Positions 1 through 8,395 of a stretch of 64,000 nucleotides of DNA are shown here, one piece after another (position 1 is the first letter of the stretch; each line of letters begins with the position of its first letter). Source of the stretch: Yoonia maricola (lineage in GTDB: Bacteria > Pseudomonadota > Alphaproteobacteria > Rhodobacterales > Rhodobacteraceae). The stretch is from NCBI RefSeq assembly GCF_002797915.1, contig NZ_PGTY01000003.1, positions 186,001-250,000 on the forward strand, read 5' to 3'. The position numbers and the translations under genes are program-made. Below the pieces are notes generated by a model. The model was not told the DNA's origin. It did no database searches and saw only the letters and a program-made list of their open reading frames with translations.

Positions 1-334
1 GCGCCTGCGCACATCCATCGAAAGCGGCCATCGCCGAATCATCGACCTGAAACAAGGTGCCATTCAGGCCCGTGCGGTGCGCCGCGAACAGAATATTCAG
101 GTGCAGATGGTCAAAACCGGCGTTCAAAACGGCAGTGTCGAAGAGGCCGAAGAACTGATCAACCGCGTTCTTGGCAAAGACGACCCGTTTGAACGGACCG
201 AGATCCTGGCCGAGATCAACAGCGATCTGGATGGCGACAGCCTGACCAACCGCATGGCCGACGCAGGCTTTGGCGACGCGACACGGTCGACGGCAGATGA
301 TGTCCTCGCCCGCCTGAAATCAACCAAGAAATAA
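1..334 (+). CDS. PspA/IM30 family protein, C-terminal part (5' end outside window)
   Basis: The reading frame is open from base 2, so the gene begins before the window and only about 110 C-terminal residues are visible. They form a charged helical segment (LRTSIESGHRRIIDLK...) followed by a tail with AEELINRVLGKDDPFE and a final MADAGFG...TADDVLARLK. This tail resembles PspA/IM30 proteins of Rhodobacterales, peripheral membrane proteins that respond to envelope stress. A GTG at 77 could be mistaken for a start, but the helix clearly continues upstream of it. A YiaA-like membrane protein follows after 36 bp, a common partner of pspA-like genes. Family assignment is from memory of the tail pattern and is moderately secure. 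Confidence 0.6.
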   Translation, partial: RLRTSIESGHRRIIDLKQGAIQARAVRREQNIQVQMVKTGVQNGSVEEAEELINRVLGKDDPFERTEILAEINSDLDGDSLTNRMADAGFGDATRSTADDVLARLKSTKK

Positions 335-370
335 TCACCCCTCCTCCCCTACTCCTGAAAGGATAATCCA

Positions 371-649
371 ATGTTAAATAAGAATTCCGACAACGGCCTG
401 ATCATGTTCGTCAACCTGCTGGGTGTAGGTGTTTCCTACGGTATGCTTGCCTTGTCGCTGTACCTGTCACCAGATGTGCCGCTATCGACCAAAGGGTTCT
501 GGGCCATCTCGGTCATGATGCTGACCCTGTCACTGGTGAACTTCGTCAAATACCGCTTCGACGAACGTATGTCAGAGGATCGCATCCAACGCCTTGAAGC
601 CGCCAAAAACGAAAAACTGCTTGAGGATTATGTCGGCGAACCCCTCTGA
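371..649 (+). CDS. YiaA/YiaB-like two-helix inner membrane protein
   Basis: A 92-residue protein with two hydrophobic segments, about residues 11-31 and 42-60, separated by a short loop. A conserved-looking NFVKYRFDER follows the second helix and then a charged C-terminal tail. This matches the YiaAB two-helix domain architecture (an ending of the type K-x-RDE after the second helix). Its function is unknown in the family. It lies 36 bp downstream of the PspA-like gene in the same direction and is followed by a strong terminator, so the two probably form one envelope-stress transcription unit. AAAGGATAATCC precedes the ATG and supports the start. Confidence 0.6.
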   Translation: MLNKNSDNGLIMFVNLLGVGVSYGMLALSLYLSPDVPLSTKGFWAISVMMLTLSLVNFVKYRFDERMSEDRIQRLEAAKNEKLLEDYVGEPL

Positions 650-669
650 TAGCCTGATATAATTGCCCT

Positions 670-703
670 GCCCCTCTCCCCGGGGGTGGGGCTTTTCCCT
701 TTT
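670..703 (+). terminator. Rho-independent terminator after the PspA-YiaA-like unit
   Basis: A GC-rich stem (GCCCC... pairing with ...GGGGC, 670-692, with one T-T mismatch) is followed directly by TTTTCCCTTTT. It lies 20 bp after the stop of the YiaA-like gene. The right arm can also pair with GCCCCACCC at 709-717, which gives an alternative hairpin. Confidence 0.75.
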
Positions 704-735
704 CAAACGCCCCACCCTTCGTCAAAGTCAGTCCC

Positions 736-1377
736 ATGAAGTTCTTGCGTCAGTTTGCAGCCCGGATTTTTGGGCAATCCATCCGTATCTTTGCCCGCGC
801 GATCACCGCCGTGCGTGCCGACTGGAAAGGGATCGAACCGGTTCCGCGCCAGCGCGTCTATTTCGCCAACCACACCAGTAACGCCGATATGCCGATGATC
901 TGGTCGGTCCTGCCCCCCGCGATGCGGCGCACCGTCCGCCCGGTCGCCGCGGCGGACTATTGGCTGAAAAACAAAGTGCGCGCCTTTGTCGGGCCCGAGG
1001 TTTTCAACTGCGTGTTGGTCGACCGCCGCCCAGAGGTCAAAGACAAGCCGATGGACAAGATCATTGCGGCCCTCGACGAAGGCTCGTCGCTGATCATTTT
1101 CCCCGAAGGCAACCGTAACATGACCGACGACCCACTGCTGCCGTTCAAAGCGGGGCTCTATAACATGGGCGTGGCCCGGCCAGAGGTTGATCTGGTGCCC
1201 ACATGGGTCGCCAACCTGACCGAGATTATGCCCAAGGGCGAAATCATCCCCCTGCCGCTGATCTGCACGGTGACCTTCGGCGAACCGATCCACGTGCGCG
1301 AGGGCGAAAGCAAAGATGACTTTCTGAGACGCGCCTCAGATGCCTTGCTGGCCCAGCGCCCAGAGGTGCGGACATGA
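736..1377 (+). CDS. Lysophospholipid acyltransferase family protein (PlsC-like)
   Basis: A 213-residue member of the PlsC/AGPAT superfamily. It shows the catalytic block I motif NHTSNADMP (H-x4-D type, about residue 45) and the substrate-binding block III motif FPEGNR (about residue 120). Such enzymes transfer an acyl chain from acyl-ACP or acyl-CoA to lysophosphatidic acid or a related lipid at the inner face of the cytoplasmic membrane. Its stop overlaps the start of the following cdsA-like gene by 4 bp (ATGA), so the two are translationally coupled. That suggests successive steps of phospholipid synthesis: phosphatidic acid formation, then CDP-diacylglycerol formation. The exact acceptor cannot be read from the sequence. 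Confidence 0.8.
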   Translation: MKFLRQFAARIFGQSIRIFARAITAVRADWKGIEPVPRQRVYFANHTSNADMPMIWSVLPPAMRRTVRPVAAADYWLKNKVRAFVGPEVFNCVLVDRRPEVKDKPMDKIIAALDEGSSLIIFPEGNRNMTDDPLLPFKAGLYNMGVARPEVDLVPTWVANLTEIMPKGEIIPLPLICTVTFGEPIHVREGESKDDFLRRASDALLAQRPEVRT

Positions 1378-2315
1378 CCGATACGATGACCGACATCCTA
1401 CTGTTGACGATCGGCAGTTTCGGGATCCTGATTGCCCTGACATTCCTTGGTGAAGTCTTGCGGGCGCGTGAGGAACCGGGGTTCGTGAACCCCGTCCTTG
1501 ATACTTACATGACCCGTGTCCAAAGCTGGTGGGGCATGGTTGCCTTTGTGGGCTTTGCCCTGCTGATGGGCCGCATCGGCGTCATGGTACTTTTCGCCTT
1601 TGCCTCCTTCGCTGCACTACGCGAATTCTTGACGCTCACGACCAAAGCGCAGGCCGATCACCTGTCACTGGCGCTCGCATTCTTTGCCGTCTTGCCGTTG
1701 CAATATGTCTTTGTCGGGCTTGGCTGGGATGGGCTCTATGCCATTTTCATCCCGGTCTATGCATTCCTGCTGTTGCCGATCGTCTCGGCTCTGCGCGGCA
1801 ACCCTGACCGCTTCCTTATGCGTGTGGCCGAAACACAATGGGCGCTGATGATTGCGGTGTTCTGTGTCAGCCACGTACCCGCATTGATGAACCTTGATAT
1901 CGCCGGATACGGCGACCGGTCGCTGCTGCTAGTGGCCTTCCTTGTGATGGTGGTGCAGTTCGGTGACCTGCTGGAATACTTCTTTGGCCGCCGGATCGGG
2001 CGCACCAAAATCGCACCGGGCCTATCACCCAAGACATGGGAAGGTGTTTTGTGCGCCGTAGGGTGCGCGATGCTGGTCGGTGCGCTGCTGAACTGGATCA
2101 CACCCTTCGGCGTCATCGGGGCTATGGCGATGGCAGGCACCGCATCATTGGTTGGTATGTTTGGCAGTCTGGTTGTCGCCTCGATCAAGCGTGACCGCGG
2201 CGTGAAAGACTGGTCGCACCTGATCCCTGGTCAGGGTGGTTTTGTGGATCAACTCGACAGCGTGATCTTTGCTGCCCCGATTTTCTATCACCTGACCAAG
2301 TATTTCTACACCTGA
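1374..2315 (+). CDS. cdsA: Phosphatidate cytidylyltransferase (CdsA family)
   Basis: A 313-residue polytopic membrane protein with about eight hydrophobic segments. The C-terminal half carries the CDS signature: GRTKIAPGLSPKTWEG near residue 205, then SIKRDRGVKDWSHLIPGQGGFVDQLDS near residue 270, which supplies the acidic and basic residues of the active site. The family converts phosphatidic acid and CTP to CDP-diacylglycerol. The start overlaps the acyltransferase stop by 4 bp. Several roseobacters carry more than one cdsA-like gene, and this copy sits with an acyltransferase rather than with uppS/dxr, so it may be a secondary paralogue. Its end overlaps the convergent glycosyltransferase gene by 10 bp. 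Confidence 0.82.
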   Translation: MTDTMTDILLLTIGSFGILIALTFLGEVLRAREEPGFVNPVLDTYMTRVQSWWGMVAFVGFALLMGRIGVMVLFAFASFAALREFLTLTTKAQADHLSLALAFFAVLPLQYVFVGLGWDGLYAIFIPVYAFLLLPIVSALRGNPDRFLMRVAETQWALMIAVFCVSHVPALMNLDIAGYGDRSLLLVAFLVMVVQFGDLLEYFFGRRIGRTKIAPGLSPKTWEGVLCAVGCAMLVGALLNWITPFGVIGAMAMAGTASLVGMFGSLVVASIKRDRGVKDWSHLIPGQGGFVDQLDSVIFAAPIFYHLTKYFYT

Positions 2316-3061
2316 TCACGCCCGATGAACTGCGGTAGTTTGGAAAGGTTCTTGGCCACTAACGTGCCTACGCCCCCAACACCATGCCGCCGGATGGCAC
2401 GGTAGTCTTCGCGACTTTTGCGGATCATATGGGCAAAAGACCGGTTGCTGACGCCGCCCATTTTCATGCGCACCATGACCTGCGGGATATAACCCAGCCG
2501 CACCTGCCCCGCCGTCAGGAACCGCAACATCGCCTCATAGTCGCCTGCGATCCGGTAATTGGTGTCATAGAGGCCGGAACGCGCAAACACCTCGCGCCGT
2601 AGATAAAGCGTGGGGTGCGGCGGCATCCAACCGCGTTTCAGATGGGCGACAGCATAGGGACCGGCCCGCCAGTCCCGAATAATGCGGGAAGGGTCATCAC
2701 GGGCCACATATTGCAGATCACCGTAAACCCCGTCGATTGCGGGGTCGGCCAATGCATCTGCCGCCCATGCCAGCACGTCGGGATCAGCAAGCGTATCATC
2801 CGCATGCAGCAACCCGATCACATCACCGGACGCACGGCGGATACCCTGATTGATCGCATGGTAAAGGCCGCTGTCGGGCGCCGATTGCAGCACCATACCC
2901 GGATGCCCCTGCGCCTCAAGAAGCTCCAAGGTTCCATCGTCAGAGCCGCCATCCTGCACCACATGCTCTATATCTGCGTAGGTTTGGGCCGTCAGGCTAC
3001 CCAACATCGCGGGCAGCGTCTCTCGGCCATTCAGGACGGCGGTGACAACCGAAATCTTCAT
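2306..3061 (-). CDS. Glycosyltransferase family 2, exopolysaccharide locus
   Basis: A 251-residue GT-A fold glycosyltransferase. The N-terminus MKISVVTAVLNGRETLP and the motif VQDGGSDDGTLELL (about residue 37), followed by HADD (about residue 87, the DXD-like metal site), are typical of GT2 enzymes that use a nucleotide-sugar donor. A later HPTLYLRREVF fits the acceptor region of WcaA-like proteins. It is the last gene of the minus-strand polysaccharide operon and overlaps the preceding glycosyltransferase gene by 4 bp. It presumably adds one sugar to the lipid-linked repeat unit at the cytoplasmic face of the membrane. The sugar cannot be predicted. Confidence 0.82.
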   Translation of the reverse strand: MKISVVTAVLNGRETLPAMLGSLTAQTYADIEHVVQDGGSDDGTLELLEAQGHPGMVLQSAPDSGLYHAINQGIRRASGDVIGLLHADDTLADPDVLAWAADALADPAIDGVYGDLQYVARDDPSRIIRDWRAGPYAVAHLKRGWMPPHPTLYLRREVFARSGLYDTNYRIAGDYEAMLRFLTAGQVRLGYIPQVMVRMKMGGVSNRSFAHMIRKSREDYRAIRRHGVGGVGTLVAKNLSKLPQFIGRDQV

Positions 3062-3975
3062 GCGGCAACCTTCTTTGAAGCACGCCGGGGTGGGGTCACA
3101 TCAATGTCCAGCACAGCATGGATTGCCTCCGCTGGCGCAACACCTGTCGCGGCCATATGGCGTTTCACCTCTGCCAATTTTACATCCACCAAGTAACGAT
3201 ACCAAAACCCCTGCAGCACATGAAACGCCCGCGCCTGCGCACCATCACGAAAGCCCCCGCGCAGGATGTAGCGATAAAGAAAATACGCCCCGGCGCGCAG
3301 CCCAGCAGGCAGACGCCTGTAAAGATGCAGCTTGATCCAGCGTTTTGCAGCCACACTACCGCGTCCCGGCAAATCGTGCGAGACGGGCAGAAACCCATGC
3401 TCCCGGTTCAAAATATCCACGACCTCACCGCTGGCATAGCCGTTGTGCTTGGCCACCCACCAATCCAGTGGATTGCGATTGTCATCAATGATTTGGCCCC
3501 GCAAATTCGCGGTCGGACCATCCACCAGGATATGCTCATCCATCCAACGCGCCTCGCACCTTGCGCGTCCGTTGCGAAACAGGCGCAGGGTCGGCACCGG
3601 GAAAACACCGCCATGACGCACCAGTTGACCCATGAATTTAATGCCGCGCCCGACATAGCAACCAGCCACATCCGGCAGTCCCGCCGATATCTCGACCGCC
3701 AGCGCGGTTGTCACAACCTCATCCGCGTCCAGCCGCAAAACCCATCCCGGCTGTCCTGCAATCTGGTCCAAAGCCCAATTGAACTGCGCGGCGTGATTGG
3801 TCCACGGGTGGTAAAGCACCTCCGCGCCCAGATCCGATGCAATGCGCACAGTTGCATCAGTTGAGCCGCTATCGACAACCAAAATGCGATCGGCCAAATC
3901 CCGGACCGAGGCGATTGCGCGTGCGATATGTTTAGCCTCATCAAAGGTCAGAATAATCACGGTCAGTTGCGTCAT
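3058..3975 (-). CDS. Glycosyltransferase family 2 (WaaE/KdtX-like), exopolysaccharide locus
   Basis: A 305-residue GT2 protein. MTQLTVIILTFDEAKHIARAI at the N-terminus, VVDSGSTDAT (about residue 34) and RLDADE (about residue 82) mark the nucleotide-sugar and metal-binding sites. The overall pattern, including a Trp/Arg-rich C-terminal half (KRWIKLHLYRRLP), is like the WaaE/KdtX group of lipopolysaccharide or EPS glucosyl- or galactosyltransferases. It overlaps neighbours on both sides by 4 bp, so it is translated as part of the operon. It likely builds the repeat unit on undecaprenyl diphosphate. Donor and linkage are not predictable. Confidence 0.82.
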   Translation of the reverse strand: MTQLTVIILTFDEAKHIARAIASVRDLADRILVVDSGSTDATVRIASDLGAEVLYHPWTNHAAQFNWALDQIAGQPGWVLRLDADEVVTTALAVEISAGLPDVAGCYVGRGIKFMGQLVRHGGVFPVPTLRLFRNGRARCEARWMDEHILVDGPTANLRGQIIDDNRNPLDWWVAKHNGYASGEVVDILNREHGFLPVSHDLPGRGSVAAKRWIKLHLYRRLPAGLRAGAYFLYRYILRGGFRDGAQARAFHVLQGFWYRYLVDVKLAEVKRHMAATGVAPAEAIHAVLDIDVTPPRRASKKVAA

Positions 3976-5108
3976 GCGGCGGCCTCTTGCCGCTTTCGCG
4001 CAACCAAACCGCGGTAAAGCGCCTCAAACCCATCCACCATCGCAGCGGTCGAAAAGTCGCGGCGCATCCATGCACGCCCACGCTGGCCCATATCCGCCAG
4101 ATCACCCGCCGCGATGGCCATGATCTCGGCGGCCAAGTCGCAGCGGGGTAAATCAATGCAGCGCCCACATGCATATCGGTCCAAGTCCTGCCAAGGCGTC
4201 GTTTGCGTCGTCAGAACCGGCACGGCATGGGCCAATGCCTCGGCCACCACGATGCCGAAATTTTCGGAATGTGAGGGCAGCACAAAAATATCAGCCTTTG
4301 CAAACGCAGCAGCCTTCGCCGCCCCCTCAACATGGCCATGCAAGCGGATACGTCCATTGGACAGCCGTGCACGCGTCTTAAGCATCCGCACATAGGACGC
4401 GTCCCCGGTGCCATAAATGTCGAGCGTAAACATAGCAGGCAAATGCGCCATCGCATCAAATAGCGCCTCTAACCCCTTCTTGGGGTGCAAACGGCTGAGA
4501 AACATCAAGCGATGGACCCGCCCATCCGGCCTGCGGTCTGGCACATGTGCAGGTACATCGACGGCATTGGGAATAACCACATGGGCCATCGCACCCAGCC
4601 TGCGCAGGCTGTGGCGTGCCTCTTGCGCGGCGGTGACGTGCAGCACCGCATTGCACGGGCGCAGGACATGCGCGATATGCTCAAACCCGCGTTTCATCGC
4701 CAAATTGGGCGCATCGGCCCAATCCTCGGTCGCTTGCAACGCGCCACGCGGGGACCAGACCACCGGTTTGCCCAAAGCGCGCGCCAACACAAAGGCAGGC
4801 AGCGTCGGCATGTTATAGGTGCCCGTGACATGCACTATATCCGCCCAGCCGATCGCAGCGGGCAAATGCGCCAAAAGCCCCGGAGCAATGCAATGTCCCG
4901 CAAAACGGCGGGCATAATGCACCGGGTAAGGCAAGTTGGCGGGCACCACGCGATCATGGATCGCTGGCCCGGCGGCGTCAGACGTAAGAACACGCAGTTC
5001 CACATCCTCCAACGCAGCAATCCCATCGCAAATCGCCTTGGTCGACCAGATAGGGCCACCCCAATAGGTTGCCGGATAGAACGTCGGCACCACATGCAAC
5101 ACTTTCAT
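3972..5108 (-). CDS. Glycosyltransferase family 4, exopolysaccharide locus
   Basis: A 378-residue GT-B glycosyltransferase starting at the ATG at 5108 (MKVLHVVPTFYPATYWGGP), which overlaps the preceding acetyltransferase stop by 4 bp. The frame stays open further upstream only as read-through of the neighbouring gene. The C-terminal domain has LSRLHPKKGLEALFDA, HGHVEGAAKAA and the GT4 loop ADIFVLPSHSENFGIVVAEALAHAVPV, whose Glu residues contact the donor nucleotide-sugar. It acts in the cytoplasm on the growing lipid-linked oligosaccharide. No close functional subtype can be assigned. Confidence 0.85.
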   Translation of the reverse strand: MKVLHVVPTFYPATYWGGPIWSTKAICDGIAALEDVELRVLTSDAAGPAIHDRVVPANLPYPVHYARRFAGHCIAPGLLAHLPAAIGWADIVHVTGTYNMPTLPAFVLARALGKPVVWSPRGALQATEDWADAPNLAMKRGFEHIAHVLRPCNAVLHVTAAQEARHSLRRLGAMAHVVIPNAVDVPAHVPDRRPDGRVHRLMFLSRLHPKKGLEALFDAMAHLPAMFTLDIYGTGDASYVRMLKTRARLSNGRIRLHGHVEGAAKAAAFAKADIFVLPSHSENFGIVVAEALAHAVPVLTTQTTPWQDLDRYACGRCIDLPRCDLAAEIMAIAAGDLADMGQRGRAWMRRDFSTAAMVDGFEALYRGLVARKRQEAAA

Positions 5109-5674
5109 GCCGCAACCTCGCTGACGTCGCGCTGGCCGATCACCCGTGCGGGGTTGCCCGCCACAATTGCGCCCGCTGGCACGTCGCGGGTCACAACCGC
5201 CCCGGCACCGATTACCGCGCCAGCCCCAATATGACGACAAGACGGCAAAACCACCGCGCGCATCCCGATCCAGACACCGGCACCTATTGTCTTGGGCACC
5301 GGCACAGGTATCGCACGTGGGTCACGTCCGTGGTCATGGGTCGAAATAACGACATGTTCCGACACCATCACATCATCGGCCAGTGTCAGGCCGCCCACCG
5401 TATCAAGCAGCGCGCAACGGTTCACCTGCACCCGGTCACCGATCTTGAGCGACGCATGATCCCCCTCGGCCGACGCGCCGACGCCTTGCCAGAAATAGCA
5501 GTCTGCCCCGATCTCAACCCGGTCAGGGCGGTCAAAACGCACGCCAGCCTGAAACCGGGTGCCCGCACCGACCCGCGCCAGACTGGCCCGGTGTAAACGG
5601 GTGGCGATCAACAGACCTGCGCGTCGGTATAGGGCCGCGACAACGCGTATCATCCAGAACCATAGCTTAAACAT
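5105..5674 (-). CDS. Left-handed beta-helix acetyltransferase (WcaF/maltose O-acetyltransferase-like)
   Basis: A 189-residue protein with an N-terminal hydrophobic stretch (MFKLWFWMIRVVAALYRRAGLL) and hexapeptide repeats (IGAGVWIGMRAVVLPS, IGAGAVIGAGAVVTRDVPAGAIVAGNPARVIG) typical of acyl-CoA dependent O-acetyltransferases. HDH in STHDHGRDPR supplies the usual catalytic histidine region. In this operon it probably O-acetylates a sugar of the repeat unit, a common decoration that changes polymer recognition. It overlaps the polymerase-like gene by 8 bp and the GT4 gene by 4 bp. Confidence 0.8.
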   Translation of the reverse strand: MFKLWFWMIRVVAALYRRAGLLIATRLHRASLARVGAGTRFQAGVRFDRPDRVEIGADCYFWQGVGASAEGDHASLKIGDRVQVNRCALLDTVGGLTLADDVMVSEHVVISTHDHGRDPRAIPVPVPKTIGAGVWIGMRAVVLPSCRHIGAGAVIGAGAVVTRDVPAGAIVAGNPARVIGQRDVSEVAA

Positions 5675-7010
5675 GCGCCACCTCCGTTGATCTGAAACGC
5701 GTCATCTGATGGCTGCGATACCGGGGGACAAAGACGGCAATCATCGCAAAGATCAAAACCAATTGCGCAACGGCACCAACGATGAAACCGCTGAAGGATG
5801 AATGCAGCGTGGCTTGGACAAAAGGATAAAGGGTCAGCGGATAAAGATAGAAACTGCCGTGGCGCAGGCCTGATCTGGCCGACAAAAGCAACACTTCGGC
5901 GCGGCGATAGACCCAGCCCAGCGCAAAGCCAACAAAGCTGCCTGCCCAGCCGAAATTCATGAACGCTTCGCCCGGACCCGTGACATTGAACGCACCGCCG
6001 GTCGCCACCTGCATCACATCGCGCTTGAGGAAGACGCCCAGATCAATCGCAGGCTTATCTACCCAGATCGCCCGTGGCACCCAGCCAAAGGTCCACCAAC
6101 CATAGGTTTCGCCCCAAAGATAAGACACCGGTTTCACTTGATCGGTCACCATGACCGCCGCATTGATATCCAGAAAATAGGTCGATCCGACAATTTGATG
6201 CAGCAACCCCGCATCGGTGCCACGCAAGGCTGTCATATAAGCGCTTAGCCACAACACCAGACCGGCGGCAGCTGTCATGCAGATCAAGCTGCGCCACCCA
6301 ATCCGCCCTCCCAGCATCAGATAGGTAATGCTGCCAAAAACCAACAGCTCCACCAGTTCAAACCGATCGCCGGAAATCAGCGCAATCCCGACCAGTAGCA
6401 TCGCCAGCACAAAGGCTTGGACCAAAAGCCACCGCGCGCGCTGCACCAGACCTTGGGCCAGCAGCAGGACAAAGGCAAACTTGGGCACGACAAATAATGT
6501 CTTGATCCCCGCCAGCGTCGCACCGACCCCATCGCTGTTGACGTTGATCTGCTTGTCCGCGTTGAACGCTGTCAGCAAATCTGCCGAAAACAGCGATATC
6601 CCGCGAGCCTGCAACAACAACGCAAAAGTTAGTCCCGCCACGGCAAAGGCCCCGGCGAAAAGCCAACCTTGGCCTATCAATCCCCCCGCCACGATGCGCG
6701 CTTCGCTTATGGCAGGTGGCGGATCAAACGGCCGCACAGCGCAGCGGTAGCCCAGACACATCAGCAAAATGAACCCGGCCAGATAAATCGCACCAATCTG
6801 CATGGCACCCGGCGTATCAATATAGCGGCTGTAGAATGCATATTCTGGTCGTCCGCCGTAAACGGCGACCTTCACCAGAAAGCCAAAGGCGCAGAAATAG
6901 CCCAGAAAATGCATCGGCGACACAAGGTGCAGCAGGCCATAGCGCCCGCCCATCCAAAACGGGATGACCGTACAGACCAATGCCAATGCAACAATCAAGA
7001 GGTTTTCCAT
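5667..7010 (-). CDS. Wzy-like polysaccharide polymerase (O-antigen polymerase type membrane protein)
   Basis: A 447-residue, highly hydrophobic protein with roughly ten to twelve membrane segments and a larger loop around residues 270-330 (VTDQVKPVSYLWGETYGWWTFGWVPRAIWVDKPAIDLG...). The loop contains conserved-type Trp/Arg residues and a later GPGEAFMNFGWAG, like oligosaccharide repeat-unit polymerases. Primary sequence in this family is poorly conserved, so the call rests on topology and on its place between a flippase and glycosyltransferases. The start is set at the ATG at 7010 (MENLLIVALAL), which overlaps the flippase gene by 16 bp. The upstream extension to 7229 is only an open shadow of that gene. 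Confidence 0.7.
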   Translation of the reverse strand: MENLLIVALALVCTVIPFWMGGRYGLLHLVSPMHFLGYFCAFGFLVKVAVYGGRPEYAFYSRYIDTPGAMQIGAIYLAGFILLMCLGYRCAVRPFDPPPAISEARIVAGGLIGQGWLFAGAFAVAGLTFALLLQARGISLFSADLLTAFNADKQINVNSDGVGATLAGIKTLFVVPKFAFVLLLAQGLVQRARWLLVQAFVLAMLLVGIALISGDRFELVELLVFGSITYLMLGGRIGWRSLICMTAAAGLVLWLSAYMTALRGTDAGLLHQIVGSTYFLDINAAVMVTDQVKPVSYLWGETYGWWTFGWVPRAIWVDKPAIDLGVFLKRDVMQVATGGAFNVTGPGEAFMNFGWAGSFVGFALGWVYRRAEVLLLSARSGLRHGSFYLYPLTLYPFVQATLHSSFSGFIVGAVAQLVLIFAMIAVFVPRYRSHQMTRFRSTEVAHV

Positions 7011-8284
7011 ACCCACCTCCGCGTCCGCAGTAAGACAAAGCCAGATGTATCCACGCCCAACTGACGCCAGACGACCCACCACAGGGCAGCACCGCCCAAG
7101 GTCAACGCACCGATGTAACCCACGGCATTCATCGTCACCGTCAATGCAGGGCCCCACCACGCGAACCACAGCAGATACATCACAACCATCCCAAGTCGCG
7201 CAGCCATGGCATAGCGTGGCACGCCACACAGGGTGGCGACCGTAAAGCTGGACGCAAAGACAACCTGCCCCAACGCCCCAAGCAACAGGATTGCAAAGAT
7301 CATGCGTACCCCAGCCTCGACATGTTGTGCCAACACCAATGGCAGCAATGGCATTGCCAGCACGCCAACACCAAACAGCGCCAATCCCGGCAACATGGCG
7401 ATCTTGCTGCCATCGGCACTAGCGCGGGCAAGCGCCTTTGTATCATCTGCACCATGGGCTGCCGAAACAGATGGCGCACTGACCCATGTTGCCACGGTCA
7501 CAGGCAATGCAACCAAATTAGCCACGCGGCGTAAAACGGCATAGACGCCCAATTGTTCAGCGGAAATCACCGCACCGCCAATGATCAGATCAATCTGCGC
7601 GACCACCATCCCCAAAACAGACGATGCCCAAAGCGACATACTCCAATAAGGACGCGCCTTCGTTGTGAGCATGACAAAAAAGCCCCTGTGCCGGCACACC
7701 CAATAGAGGCCAGCCAAGGTCAGCAGGCTCATACTCAATGCGGCCGTTGCGACAATCAGATCCGCCGCAGCGTCAAACCCGAAAAGACCTGCCAGCCCCA
7801 GCGCAACCTGCGGGCCAGCGTCGCGCAGCGCCATTGATGCCTGCACGCTTCCCAACGCGCGCATCGCACTGGCCAGACAAGCCAGTGCATTGGCCGCGAA
7901 CCCAGCGCTGAAGATCGCGGCCCATGGCCACAGCGGCCACAGCGCAGTGGCGATACCGTACATGACCAGCGCAAGAAATGCCGGATAGATCAGCGCAATT
8001 TTGCAGATGTCACGGGCGCGCATACCCTTTCCATCGGTCAGCAGACGCAGCAGGATCACCGGCCCACCCAGTGACAGCACCGTCCCAGCCACCAGTGCAG
8101 CCCCCCAAAGGGCTGCCAGACGGCCAAAGGCTTCAAACCCCAAAAGCCCGGCAAGACCCAGCATGATAGCAAAGTTGACCGCCACGACCGCAGTACGCAA
8201 ACCAATCGTATGCACGGCCGTTTGCTTTACCAGATTTGCGAATTTTGATCCCGACATCACACGATAACCATCTGCGTGCGCCAT
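6995..8284 (-). CDS. Wzx-like polysaccharide flippase (MATE/PST superfamily)
   Basis: A 429-residue integral membrane protein with about twelve hydrophobic segments spread evenly, the architecture of PST/Wzx lipid-linked oligosaccharide flippases. Polar and charged residues inside the helices (for example LIIGGAVISAEQLGVYAVLRRVANL, about residue 235) fit the substrate cavity of this group. It would carry the undecaprenyl-linked repeat unit across the inner membrane for polymerisation. It is the first gene of the minus-strand EPS operon. Two starts are possible, 8284 (MAHADGYRVMSG) and 8257 (MSGSKFANL). Neither has a strong ribosome-binding site, and the longer form is given. Confidence 0.72.
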   Translation of the reverse strand: MAHADGYRVMSGSKFANLVKQTAVHTIGLRTAVVAVNFAIMLGLAGLLGFEAFGRLAALWGAALVAGTVLSLGGPVILLRLLTDGKGMRARDICKIALIYPAFLALVMYGIATALWPLWPWAAIFSAGFAANALACLASAMRALGSVQASMALRDAGPQVALGLAGLFGFDAAADLIVATAALSMSLLTLAGLYWVCRHRGFFVMLTTKARPYWSMSLWASSVLGMVVAQIDLIIGGAVISAEQLGVYAVLRRVANLVALPVTVATWVSAPSVSAAHGADDTKALARASADGSKIAMLPGLALFGVGVLAMPLLPLVLAQHVEAGVRMIFAILLLGALGQVVFASSFTVATLCGVPRYAMAARLGMVVMYLLWFAWWGPALTVTMNAVGYIGALTLGGAALWWVVWRQLGVDTSGFVLLRTRRWVWKTS

Positions 8285-8395
8285 TAACCAAAGATGACGC
8301 CAGCTTTAGTCCTCATTCATTGTGATTAATTAAAGGTTAACTCCTTTGTGGTGTCTTGCCGGTGACGGACCAGAACAACCAAGGCGCGGTTTGAC
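8285..8395. promoter_or_regulatory. Divergent promoter region of the EPS operon and the wzz-like gene
   Basis: A 111-bp AT-rich spacer between the divergent wzx-like (-) and wzz-like (+) genes, so promoters for both must lie here. It contains TTAATTAA (8325-8333 region) and a small inverted repeat AAAGG-N6-CCTTT around 8332-8347 that could be an operator or hairpin. No regulator family can be named. Confidence 0.4.

Noticed and set aside
3118..3864. 248-codon plus-strand frame antisense to the WaaE-like glycosyltransferase
   Set aside because: Antisense shadow without ribosome-binding site or family match.
8332..8347. AAAGG-N6-CCTTT inverted repeat in the EPS divergent promoter as a named operator
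   Set aside because: Too short and AT-rich to assign to any regulator; recorded only within the intergenic feature.
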